In this document: positions 34,395 to 41,450 of the stretch, one piece after another
How the letters are laid out: each line of letters opens with the position of its first letter
Numbering within the stretch: position 1 is the stretch's first letter
Assembly (NCBI RefSeq): GCF_003003795.1
Contig: NZ_PVWK01000109.1
Coordinates: 1 to 41,450, forward strand
DNA: 41,450 nucleotides
Source of the DNA: Stenomitos frigidus ULC18
GTDB lineage: Bacteria; Cyanobacteriota; Cyanobacteriia; Leptolyngbyales; Leptolyngbyaceae
Reading direction: 5' to 3'
Notes under the pieces: model-generated
Databases searched by the model: none
Seen by the model: only the letters and a program-made list of their open reading frames with translations
Told to the model about the DNA's origin: nothing
Program-made: the position numbers and the translations under genes

Positions 34395-35234
34395 CTACTT
34401 TTGCTCTGCTGGCACAACCAGGGTCGCGATAAACGACACAAGCCGATCAAGCACTAAACCGACCAAACCGATATAAACCAGAGCGATGATGATGTCGCCA
34501 ATTTTGTTGCTGTTGTAAGCGTCCCAAATAAAGAAGCCGATCCCAACACCACCGACTAGCATTTCAGCCGCAATAATCGCCAACCAAGACAAACCAATCC
34601 CAATTCTTAGACCGGTGAAGATATAAGGAACAGTAGCGGGGAAGACAATCTTCGTGAAGTACTTAAACCTGGACAGTTTCAACACCTTCGCAACGTTGTT
34701 GTAGTCTTGCGGAATTTGGCGCACACCCACAGCCGTGTTGATCAAGATCGGCCAAACAGCGGTAATGAAGATCACGAAGATCGCTGCAGGTTCGTTCTTT
34801 TGAATGGCTGCAAGTGAGAGGGGTAACCATGCCAAAGGCGGAATCGTCCGCAAGAGTTGGAAGATGGGGTCAAGCGCGCGATACATCAAGGAACTAACGC
34901 CAATGACCATACCCAGCGCAATACCCACAACGGCAGATAAGAAGTAGCCCTGAGCAACCCGACCAAGGCTCGCAAGTAGCTGTAAACCCAGCCCCTTGTT
35001 GATGTCGCCTTCGTCATAAAACGGATTGAAGATGAGCTTGCGGATATCTGGGTCGGATGCCATCTGTAGGGGCGAAGGCAAGGTTGCGCTTTCACCTTGT
35101 ATTCTGACAAACAGTTCCCACAACGCTAGCAAAACGAAGAGCGCGATCGCTGGCGGTGTGATGTTCTTCAGAATATTCTGAACGTGATCCGGCTTAAACG
35201 GATTCTTTGCCGGAGTTGCAGCATTAGCAGTCAT
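34395..35234 (-). CDS. cmpB: Bicarbonate ABC transporter permease CmpB
   Basis: The 279-residue inner-membrane subunit with about six hydrophobic segments and the coupling loop QDYNNVAKVLKLSRFKYFTKIVFPATVPYIFTGLRIGIGLSW. GGGAG lies 7 bases before ATG 35234. It forms the dimeric channel of BCT1. The gap to cmpA upstream is 297 bases and holds several hairpins, which may allow different expression of the abundant binding protein and this subunit. Confidence 0.92.
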   Translation of the reverse strand: MTANAATPAKNPFKPDHVQNILKNITPPAIALFVLLALWELFVRIQGESATLPSPLQMASDPDIRKLIFNPFYDEGDINKGLGLQLLASLGRVAQGYFLSAVVGIALGMVIGVSSLMYRALDPIFQLLRTIPPLAWLPLSLAAIQKNEPAAIFVIFITAVWPILINTAVGVRQIPQDYNNVAKVLKLSRFKYFTKIVFPATVPYIFTGLRIGIGLSWLAIIAAEMLVGGVGIGFFIWDAYNSNKIGDIIIALVYIGLVGLVLDRLVSFIATLVVPAEQK

Positions 35235-35287
35235 TTGAGTCTCCCTATCTTTGTGTTGCCCGTATGGTCTTTAACGTAAAAAATAAA

Positions 35288-35520
35288 GGCGTTGCTAAAA
35301 ACGCCAAACATCAGTCACCGTTGCGAATGCTGCGACAAACACGCCACTTGCCTCGTCATGTGGCTGAGTGAGCATCACCCACTCAGCCACACCGGATCGA
35401 CTAACTTTGGTTGCACTGTTGACAGCCCACGAGTGGGCTGTAGAGATCCCCCCTAGCCCCCCTTCAAAAGGGGGGAACCATCCGGAAGTCCCCCTTCTTA
35501 AGGGGGATTTAGGGGGATCT
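35288..35520 (-). repeat. Series of hairpins and a foldback repeat between cmpA and cmpB
   Basis: Four structures occur. GGCGTT/AACGCC lies at 35288-35305. GTGGCTGAGTG/CACTCAGCCAC lies at 35360-35390, an 11-bp perfect stem. ACAGCCCA/TGGGCTGT lies near 35422-35441. A foldback repeat from about 35445 to 35520 has arms AGATCCCCCC and GGGGGATCT and inner CCCCC/GGGGG pairs. The last is a common intergenic repeat type in cyanobacteria. Confidence 0.8.
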
Positions 35521-35531
35521 CCGAACCTTTC

Positions 35532-36878
35532 CTAAGCAACCTTCTTGACTTTGAGCGCCTTCAGATAAGCTGAAGGATCTTTCGGGTCAAACTTGACGCC
35601 ATCGTAGAAGGTTTCAACGCCGCGAGAAGTCTCGGTGGGAATATCCGCAGCGGCAATACCGGCTTCTTTCGCCGCTTCTTTCCACAGGTCTTCCCGGTTG
35701 ACCGCATCCACAATTTTCTTGGTATCAGTATCACCGGGCAGGAAGCCCCAGCGCACATTCTCAGTCAAGAACCACAAGTCATGACTCTTGTAGGGATAGG
35801 AAACACTGCCCTTGCCATCCTTCCAGTAGAGCGGTCCCTTGTTCTTGTCTTTGACATCCGGCTGACCATCGCCCATAGCGTAATTGCCTTCCATGGGGGG
35901 CAACATCAAGTCAGCTTTGACGTTGATATACTGCTTCTTCGCCAGAATTTCCACCGCTTCCTTGCGGTTCTCAGCAACATCCAGCCACTGTTGGGCTTCC
36001 ATGATTGCTTTCAACAAGGCTTTGGTGGTGTTGGGGTGCTTGTCTACCCAGTCTGCACGCATCGCAAAGTATTCTTCGGGGTGAAATTCCCACATCTGCG
36101 CGGTCAAGATTGCCATGTAGCCAATTTTGTCTGCCAGAATCCGGTAAGGCCATGGGTCGCCGGTGCTGAATCCATCCATCGTACCAACTTTCATGTTGGC
36201 AACGGTCTGAGCCGGTGGGATGACAATCAGCTTGACATCAGTGTCGGGATTAACGCCCAGGGAACCCAGAAAATAGCGAATCCAAAGCTCCTGGTTGGAT
36301 TGGGGGAAGGTGTGTGCTGCCGTAAAGGGCGTGCCAGCCGCTTTGAGGCTTTCGATATAAGCCTTGCCTTTTGCTTGACCATCTTTCATGTTGAAGCCTT
36401 TGCCAAGGTGTTTGTTGGCAATGGCAATCCCATTGGCGTGGGTGATCAACTGCGCCAAGGTGTACATCGGAATTTTCTTATTGCCCTTGGTGATTTTGCC
36501 TTCCGAAATCAGGTGAGGCATGGGCATTTGATATTGCCCACCATCGATGCCGCCGCCTTCGGTACCGATTTCGGTGTTGTCCCGCAGCACGCCCCAAGAG
36601 GATTGCTTGATGACCATGGCATCCTTCACCCCATGCTTCTCAAAAAAGCCTTTTTCTTTGGCAATAATCAGGGGTGCCGCTTCAAAAATGGGGATAAAGC
36701 CCAGACGCACCTCGGTTGTTTCCAATCCGCCGCCACCACCCGTCGCTGCGGCTGGGCTAGCAACTGGACTGGCACCACCGCTAGTTGACGGAGCACTGGC
36801 GCAACCCTTGATCGCCGCAGAACCCAGCGCTGCCACCCCGGCAGTATAAATAAACTTGCGTCTTGAAAATTGAGTCAT
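35532..36878 (-). CDS. cmpA: Bicarbonate-binding lipoprotein CmpA
   Basis: The 448-residue high-affinity binding protein of the BCT1 transporter. The N-terminus has a Tat motif (SRRKFIYTAG) and lipobox IKGC, then a Pro/Ala/Gly linker. CmpA-type signatures are GGGIDGGQYQMPMPHLISEG and FSTGDPWPYRI; NrtA proteins have other residues there. SYPYKSHDLWFLTENVRWG and SRGVETFYDGV close the family match. AGGAG lies 6 bases before ATG 36878. It heads the operon cmpA-cmpB-cmpC-cmpD, normally induced by low CO2 through the LysR-type regulator CmpR; no cmpR gene is in the window. Confidence 0.94.
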   Translation of the reverse strand: MTQFSRRKFIYTAGVAALGSAAIKGCASAPSTSGGASPVASPAAATGGGGGLETTEVRLGFIPIFEAAPLIIAKEKGFFEKHGVKDAMVIKQSSWGVLRDNTEIGTEGGGIDGGQYQMPMPHLISEGKITKGNKKIPMYTLAQLITHANGIAIANKHLGKGFNMKDGQAKGKAYIESLKAAGTPFTAAHTFPQSNQELWIRYFLGSLGVNPDTDVKLIVIPPAQTVANMKVGTMDGFSTGDPWPYRILADKIGYMAILTAQMWEFHPEEYFAMRADWVDKHPNTTKALLKAIMEAQQWLDVAENRKEAVEILAKKQYINVKADLMLPPMEGNYAMGDGQPDVKDKNKGPLYWKDGKGSVSYPYKSHDLWFLTENVRWGFLPGDTDTKKIVDAVNREDLWKEAAKEAGIAAADIPTETSRGVETFYDGVKFDPKDPSAYLKALKVKKVA

Positions 36879-37082
36879 GGAATCTCCTACCAGCCCGACA
36901 TAGAACTGCAAACAAAAAGGGGTTAAGACAAAACTTTCAGGTTCAAGATGAAACCATCAACCGCATGAGACCGTTGCCAGGTTGAGCCACCCGCAAACAC
37001 CCAAACGCTGAGGTTTACCCCCTAGAAGCAAGTAAAGCGATCAACAAAGATATCGATATTACTCTATTGATTCTATAAACTT

Positions 37083-37115
37083 GATAGTTAAAACTCTATC
37101 CTTAAATCACTTTAA
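37083..37115 (-). promoter_or_regulatory. Candidate CmpR-type sites upstream of cmpA
   Basis: Two dyads lie about 205-235 bases before cmpA: GATAG-N8-CTATC (37083-37100) and TTAAA-TCAC-TTTAA (37102-37115). The second fits TTA-N8-TAA, the form described for CmpR sites. A further TATC-N5-GATA dyad is near 37161. The region is very AT-rich, so chance matches are likely; the call rests on position and symmetry. Confidence 0.4.
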
Positions 37116-37300
37116 TAGCAGAAGGTTAAAAGATCAATTAGATCAGGTATACAGAGTTTCTATCCTATAGATAAAGATTTACTTATTTCGCCTGACTCAC
37201 CCCACGCAGCAAAGCCACATTTGCAACACGATCGCTACAGAACAATGACTGTAGTGGCACGACATGCCGCTGAAAACGTGTCGTCAACAGTCGTCCTTTC

Positions 37301-37314
37301 AGTACAAATGTATT
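37301..37314. promoter_or_regulatory. LexA-box-like site
   Basis: AGTACAAATGTATT matches the cyanobacterial LexA box AGTAC-WNW-TGTACT at all but one position. It lies behind the decayed dinB gene and about 420 bases upstream of cmpA. Confidence 0.45.
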
Positions 37315-37338
37315 AAAATATAGCTTAATTTCTGAATA

Positions 37339-37741
37339 TTAGGTCTGAAAGAGGCTTCTGAAGGGTGATTCGCAAGGATGGTGCGATCGCGCTGGCATGT
37401 TGTCAGTCACATCCAGATACCTCATCGAGCGCAAGCGGTTCTACCAGATCGGTATAGCGGTAGAAGATGCTGCGAATCTGCTCAGAAATAGCGCGATAAC
37501 CTTCAAACCGAGGTTTCACAAAGATCAGATGCGGGCAGCGCTGCACAGCCGTCCGCGAGGGCATTGCTGAATGAATGCCATACTGCCGTGCTTCGTAGCT
37601 GGCTGCTGCAACGGCACCACGCTTGTTGGAAAAACCGCCGACCACCAGAGGCTTGCCCCGGTAATGCGGATAATCCCGTTGTTCGACGGATGCAAAATAG
37701 GCATCCAGATCGACGTGGATGACTTTACGCTGCCCAGTCAT
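37339..37741 (-). pseudogene. dinB: Truncated and frameshifted dinB (DNA polymerase IV)
   Basis: The first 108 or so codons are a clean Pol IV N-terminus: VIHVDLDAYFASVEQRD, GKPLVVGG, RGAVAAASYEARQYGIHSAMPS and YRYTDLVEPLALDEV. At GATGAGG (37420-37426) two bases seem to be missing: shifting frame restores YLDVTDN, the normal continuation. After that the homology fades and the frame ends at 37339. A full Pol IV has about 350 residues, with thumb and little-finger domains, so this is a dead 5' fragment. Its own frame stops at 37403. A LexA-like box sits in front of its start codon. Confidence 0.88.
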
Positions 37742-37752
37742 AGCGCAATCAA

Positions 37753-37766
37753 CGTACAGATGTTCT
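37753..37766. promoter_or_regulatory. LexA-box-like site in front of the dinB remnant
   Basis: CGTACAGATGTTCT matches 12 of 14 positions of AGTAC-WNW-TGTACT and lies 12 bases upstream of the dinB ATG, where an SOS operator of dinB would be expected. Confidence 0.45.
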
Positions 37767-38003
37767 AGCTATAGCCGATCTTCTCTCTCTTCTTCGACAC
37801 GATTCGACACGAATGGAGGCACTTTCAAAACTGATCGAGTCATCTGCTGCTCAAGCCGTGCAGCCCACAAAATTACATCACAAGAAACAGATAGTCACAC
37901 ACATTGAATGTTCAGAGAATAGACTGATGCCGAATGCTTCCAGCCGTCAGCAAGCGTCAGGCTAAGAACGTTAAACTACTGAGTTGACAGCGGCAGTAAC
38001 GCC

Positions 38004-39089
38004 ATGATGAAAATGACAGATAGGGATCAGACAACTATTGTCTCAGCCGAGCCTGAACGCTGGGACGCGATCGTTCACCGCGTTCCCAGTGCGGATGGAA
38101 CCTTTCTCTACGCCGTTAAAACCACCGGCATTTATTGCCGCCCGACCTGTGCCTCGCGGCAGCCCAAACGCGCTCACGTCTTATTTTTTGACCGTTGTGA
38201 CGAAGCTGAAGCAGCTGGTTTTCGCCCTTGTAAGCGCTGTAGCCCTCGCTCCATCTCGCCACAGCAGCAACAGGCTAAAGTCATAGCCGCAGTCTGCCAA
38301 CAGATTGAAGCATCGGAGACACCGCCTTCTTTAGGCGTCATGGCACAGATGGCAGGGCTGAGTGCCTCCCATCTCCAGCGCGTCTTCAAAGCCATTGTGG
38401 GCATTACCCCCAGGCAATACGCGGCTGCCCATCGAGCTAACCGCATCCGACAACATTTACAGGAGAGTGCAACCGTGACTGAAGCCATCTACGAAGCTGG
38501 GTTTGAGACCAGCAGTACCTTCTACGACCAGTCGGCGGCTTTACTGGGAATGACCCCGTCGCAATACCAGAACGGGGCAAGCGGCGTTGAAATTCGCTAT
38601 ACCGTGCAGCCCTGTTGGTTGGGCTTGATCTTGGTTGCAGCCACAGCCAAAGGCATTTGCGCGATCGCCTTGGGTGACACGCCTGAGGCACTTACAAAGC
38701 AACTCCGGGTTGATTTCTCGAAGGCACGGTTCTGCGAGGGCGATCGTGCCTTTGAGCACTGGGTTACGCAGGTGCTCAGCCTTATTGAAACACCCCAACA
38801 AGCGTTTGACTTACCCCTCGATCTTCAGGGAACCGCCTTTCAGCAGCAGGTTTGGCAGTCGCTGCAAACCATTGCACCAGGCACAACGGTTAGCTATGCA
38901 GAAGTTGCCCAGAAAATCGGCAAACCTAAAGCCGTACGGGCAGTGGCAAATGCGTGCGCCCATAATCACATCGCCGTTGCCATTCCTTGTCACCGCGTTG
39001 TGGGCAGCGATGGCAGTCTGAGAGGCTATCGGTGGGGGCGCGATCGTAAACAGGCTCTACTGGACAGAGAAGCCACACTGACCGAGTAA
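38004..39089 (+). CDS. ada: Ada: methylphosphotriester/O6-methylguanine-DNA methyltransferase and AraC-type regulator
   Basis: A 361-residue bifunctional repair protein and regulator. The N-terminal Ada zinc domain has Cys45, Cys49, Cys76 and Cys79 (GIYCRPTC, FRPCKRC); one of these accepts methyl groups from phosphotriesters. An AraC helix-turn-helix pair follows (about 95-190, MAQMAGLSASHLQRVFKAIVGITPRQY). The C-terminal methyltransferase domain has the acceptor Cys329 in IPCHRVVGSDGSLRGYRWG. The length is that of E. coli Ada. It should repair alkylated DNA and activate its own regulon. ATG 38004 is the first of two close ATGs; the stop is 12 bases from the convergent TetR gene. Confidence 0.95.
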   Translation: MMKMTDRDQTTIVSAEPERWDAIVHRVPSADGTFLYAVKTTGIYCRPTCASRQPKRAHVLFFDRCDEAEAAGFRPCKRCSPRSISPQQQQAKVIAAVCQQIEASETPPSLGVMAQMAGLSASHLQRVFKAIVGITPRQYAAAHRANRIRQHLQESATVTEAIYEAGFETSSTFYDQSAALLGMTPSQYQNGASGVEIRYTVQPCWLGLILVAATAKGICAIALGDTPEALTKQLRVDFSKARFCEGDRAFEHWVTQVLSLIETPQQAFDLPLDLQGTAFQQQVWQSLQTIAPGTTVSYAEVAQKIGKPKAVRAVANACAHNHIAVAIPCHRVVGSDGSLRGYRWGRDRKQALLDREATLTE

Positions 39090-39101
39090 AAGGCTGCCTC
39101 T

Positions 39102-39752
39102 TTAGCTGTTGTGGCTGGTTGGTTGGGTTACTGACTCAGGTGGTATACCGGTTAGCACAGTCACTTGTACCAGGGAGGCGATCGCGGCTTCAATGCGTTG
39201 CCACCCGGCAGGAGACGTAAAATCAATCCCTAGAAATGTAGGGCTAACTTTGGTTCGCAAGACTAGATAAACCAGCCCTGCGATCAAAACGGCACTGATC
39301 GCAGGTACGTCTTTGTCTGGTGGGAACGAACACGTTTGTTCTAAAAATTCCAGGCTTTCAGTTGCCATACGATCGCGCACCTGAGCCAATGCCTGGGTTA
39401 GTTCATTCCCTTCCAGCAACTCCCAGCGCAGAATCTCTTGGGTAACGGGACGCTGTTGCAAGTCATGTAAAAAGCGAGTGAGCAGCAAAAGCATCCACTC
39501 ATCCAGCGATTCTGCCCCCGCAGTGCGTGTATCCCCGATTAAGGCGTCAGCCGTGAGCCAGTAATCACCTTCCCTGGCAAAGGTTTGCAACAGCGAGGGT
39601 AAATTCTCAAAATAACGGTAAATCAAAACCTTATCGACACCGGCTTCACGGGCGATCGCGTTGACCCCAAGTTGCTGAAACCCCGACTCCGCCAATAATT
39701 TGCCAACCGCTGCCAAAATACGAGCCTTCGTTTCTGCTTTGTCTCTTACCAT
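39102..39752 (-). CDS. TetR-family transcriptional regulator
   Basis: A 216-residue repressor. The N-terminal helix-turn-helix spans about residues 8-55 (ETKARILAAVGKLLAESGFQQLGVNAIAREAGVDKVLIYRYF); the rest is the helical ligand-binding and dimerisation domain. It is divergent from the thioesterase gene across 74 bases that contain two identical palindromes, so it very likely controls that gene and itself. The ligand is unknown; an acyl-CoA or fatty acid would fit the neighbour. Confidence 0.9.
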   Translation of the reverse strand: MVRDKAETKARILAAVGKLLAESGFQQLGVNAIAREAGVDKVLIYRYFENLPSLLQTFAREGDYWLTADALIGDTRTAGAESLDEWMLLLLTRFLHDLQQRPVTQEILRWELLEGNELTQALAQVRDRMATESLEFLEQTCSFPPDKDVPAISAVLIAGLVYLVLRTKVSPTFLGIDFTSPAGWQRIEAAIASLVQVTVLTGIPPESVTQPTSHNS

Positions 39753-39769
39753 GTCTCATCGCTCCACTT

Positions 39770-39785
39770 GTCACCAGCTAGTGAC
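39770..39785. promoter_or_regulatory. TetR operator-like palindrome 1
   Basis: GTCAC-N6-GTGAC. It is followed directly by TATGAT (39786-39791), a likely -10 element for the thioesterase gene; its complement TATCAT could serve the TetR gene. Confidence 0.65.
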
Positions 39786-39796
39786 TATGATACGTT

Positions 39797-39812
39797 GTCA
39801 CTTAGCGGTGAC
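39797..39812. promoter_or_regulatory. TetR operator-like palindrome 2
   Basis: The same GTCAC-N6-GTGAC, centred 27 bp from the first and 15 bases upstream of the thioesterase start. Two identical sites flanking the -10-like element fit repression of both divergent promoters. Confidence 0.65.
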
Positions 39813-39826
39813 TTCGAGGGCGAACG

Positions 39827-40261
39827 ATGGAGAAGATTAGCTTTGAGCTGGAAGTGTATTCATTTCACATCGACTTCATCGGCCATGTCAATAACATCGT
39901 CTACGTACAGTGGATGGAAATTGGACGGACAAAGCTACTCGAAGCGATCGGTATGCCAACGCAGGACATCTTTCAGCAAGGGTTTGCGCCTGTTCTGGTA
40001 CAAACTAACATCACGTACAAGTCACCACTGTATTTGGGCGATCGGGTGGGGGTCGAGCTGTGGCTTTCTGAATTACGACAGGCCTCTGCCGTCATGCAAT
40101 TTCGCTTTTACAACCAACAGCAAACGCTGACAGCAGAAGGTTGGCAAAAAGGCTTGTTTGTCGATCGCGACACCATGCGACCCAGACGCTTGCGTTCCGA
40201 GGAGCGTGCTCTGTTTGCGACTTATTTGCATTCAACCACGGCAGTCATTGAGATGGCGTGA
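39827..40261 (+). CDS. Acyl-CoA thioesterase, 4HBT hotdog fold
   Basis: A 144-residue hotdog-fold thioesterase. FHIDFIGHVNNIVYVQWMEIGRTKLLEAIGM is the 4-hydroxybenzoyl-CoA thioesterase/YbgC-type signature, with Asp16 and the HVNN turn at the active site. VLVQTNITYKSPLYLGDRVGVELW is the second family block. It would hydrolyse acyl-CoA or acyl-ACP in the cytoplasm. In cyanobacteria a related enzyme hydrolyses DHNA-CoA for phylloquinone synthesis, but no such genes are nearby. GAGGG lies 8 bases before ATG 39827. Regulation by the divergent TetR gene is likely. Confidence 0.88.
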   Translation: MEKISFELEVYSFHIDFIGHVNNIVYVQWMEIGRTKLLEAIGMPTQDIFQQGFAPVLVQTNITYKSPLYLGDRVGVELWLSELRQASAVMQFRFYNQQQTLTAEGWQKGLFVDRDTMRPRRLRSEERALFATYLHSTTAVIEMA

Positions 40262-41293
40262 GTCGCAAGATAGCACTCTAGGCTAGAAGACCGTTCACAA
40301 AAGGAAATCAAAAACGGGGAACGGCTCCACCATCCGGTCACAAAAAGGGCTTAAGGCTCGATCAAGCAAACTTTGAACCCATTGATATAAAGTTAAAGAT
40401 TTATTTGGGTAATTTATAGTGCGGCCCTCTTGCCGGCGGTGGCACAGCCTCTCCAGAGAAGAAACGAGGCATCTGTGGTACGCGCACGCTATGCAAACGC
40501 ACTACAGCGATGACCGGATTTAATTTTTAACTTCTATCAACAATTTTTTCTCGTTAGTCCGGCTTGCCAAGCACGAGCAAGTGGTGCCATAAGCGAGGGC
40601 TTTTCAACTATCCTCTCAAACCGTGATCCGAGTTATAACCCACATGCCTTGAGAAAGATTTTTTTAGTTTACAAAGAGCTTTTCAGTTAAACGGCTGAGT
40701 ACAACCAACGACAGTAGCACTTGTACTGACTTTTTTCAGCATTTGTACTGGTATACTTTTATAATGCGTTGGGTATGATAAGAAGTTTAAAGATTCGGTA
40801 AAACCTTGAGCCATTTCTTGTCAAACGATAAGTGAAATGTGGACGATGGACGGGAAGAGGCCGCAATCCAAAGGCCGCAACCAAACGGTGCTAAACCCAT
40901 GCTGCACGATCCACGGGGAGTGTAGCAGAGAGTTGTTTTTACATCTACCAGAGCCATATCTCAAGTGACCATCAAGTCTCCCAATCGCCTAGTACTTACA
41001 GATTGCTCAGACTTGATACGCTCTCACTCCTTCGTATCTACCACGCTTTGTTTTCATCGGTTGTGTTGCTCAAGTTGAAGCTAAGTTGCTGCTCAACACC
41101 AATGCTTGAACAACACTGGGTCATGGAAGCACATACACTCACAGATCGCGCTTGCCTTATAGGTAAGGGTTTCGTTCGCACACAAGCAAATTACAGTGTT
41201 AGCGCATCATCTTGACAACGCCGCTGAGGTTTTTTCTCCCGTGGTGCATCTAGCTGAACTTGAGGTTATGGGGCAAGCAGTCCCATCCGTTCA
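40262..41293. other. One kilobase without a recognisable gene
   Basis: No frame on either strand looks like a protein. A 70-codon plus-strand frame at 41003-41215 has no ribosome-binding site and random composition, and the minus strand has nothing longer than about 60 codons. TATAAT at 40759-40764 is promoter-like without a good -35. A GGCCGCAA(T/C)CCAAA-like direct repeat lies at 40859-40884. The stretch is downstream of the minus-strand riboswitch at the right edge. Confidence 0.55.
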
Positions 41294-41447
41294 CATTCGC
41301 TGTCGTAGGCAGGTCTCCTGCTTTCAATAGCTGCAAAAAAATAATTTGATTATTCTTCTAGTGTAGAGGCTAGTGGTCTGTCAATTAATTGTTGACGGGT
41401 CACAAGGGGGTAAAGTTGAGAAGGATTCCCTTGCCTTCAATTGAATG
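41294..41447 (-). promoter_or_regulatory. Probable cobalamin riboswitch without a visible target gene
   Basis: On the minus strand, in order: CATTC (P1 5'), AGGCA (P2 5') joined to AGGGAATCC, then CCCCCTTGTGA, then ACCACTAG...CTAGAAGAA, then AGCAGGAGACCTGCCT (consensus AGCCAGGAGACCTGCC), then GAATG (P1 3'). AGGCA pairs with TGCCT and CATTC with GAATG. The order and spacing fit the B12-sensing class, though at about 154 nt it is shorter than usual and the central arms are reduced. In this class B12 normally represses the downstream gene. None is recognisable for 1 kb downstream. Confidence 0.65.
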
Positions 41448-41450
41448 ACG

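Noticed and set aside
35445-35520. Possible CRISPR-like or satellite array from repeated CCCCC/GGGGG blocks
   Set aside because: It is a single foldback repeat with two arms; there are no regularly spaced repeats and spacers.
41003-41215. 70-codon plus-strand open frame near the right edge
   Set aside because: Wrong strand for the riboswitch, no ribosome-binding site and no protein-like pattern.

Overview
The window looks like a chromosomal segment of a cyanobacterium, probably a filamentous Leptolyngbya/Oscillatoria-type organism. It holds the psbD/psbC photosystem II overlap, a cmpABCD bicarbonate-uptake operon, a DUF4327 gene, very frequent GCGATCGC (HIP1) octamers, and short intergenic repeats of the TCAGCGGTCAGC and CTCAAAA type. 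There are no rRNA genes, complete insertion sequences, CRISPR arrays or phage genes.

Layout. 1-3.3 kb: the 3' end of psbD, psbC with a terminator-like hairpin, a class I aminotransferase and a VOC-fold protein. 3.4-9 kb: a relic of tRNA-Lys, then a DevBCA-type exporter on the minus strand, divergent from a NarL-type sensor kinase/response regulator pair. 9.1-11 kb: a tRNA-Lys(CTT), a lone receiver protein, a phosphatase-fold protein without the usual arginine, a DUF4327 protein and a small broken reading frame. 11-15.8 kb (minus): a cobalt-type nitrile hydratase cluster read as Tat-exported SUMF1-domain protein, COG0523 GTPase, beta subunit, alpha subunit, accessory protein, possibly followed by an unknown gene. 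Two related foldback repeats bracket the accessory gene. 16.4-19.7 kb: a short-chain dehydrogenase fragment and a 934-residue kinase that also carries its own DNA-binding output domain.

20.5-24.2 kb (minus): a three-gene NrtABD/SsuABC-type ABC importer whose leader reads as a c-di-AMP (ydaO/yuaA) riboswitch. 24.4-36.9 kb: a stretch that looks like inorganic-carbon acquisition. It has an ExbB/MotA-family protein, an SLH/OprB porin, the tail of a second cmpD/nrtD gene, a Tat-exported beta-carbonic anhydrase, two tandem beta-propeller-like proteins on the plus strand, and cmpABCD. Porin, periplasmic carbonic anhydrase and BCT1 transporter could act in series to bring bicarbonate in; this linkage is inferred from position and family.

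37.3-41.4 kb: a frameshifted dinB (Pol IV) fragment with two LexA-box-like sites, the ada alkylation-repair regulator, and a TetR regulator divergent from a hotdog thioesterase with two identical operator-like palindromes between them. About 1 kb follows with no recognisable gene, and at the right edge a minus-strand cobalamin-type riboswitch has no visible gene downstream of it.

Main limits: family calls come from reading motifs, no searches or folding were run, and several start codons were chosen by ribosome-binding-site spacing.
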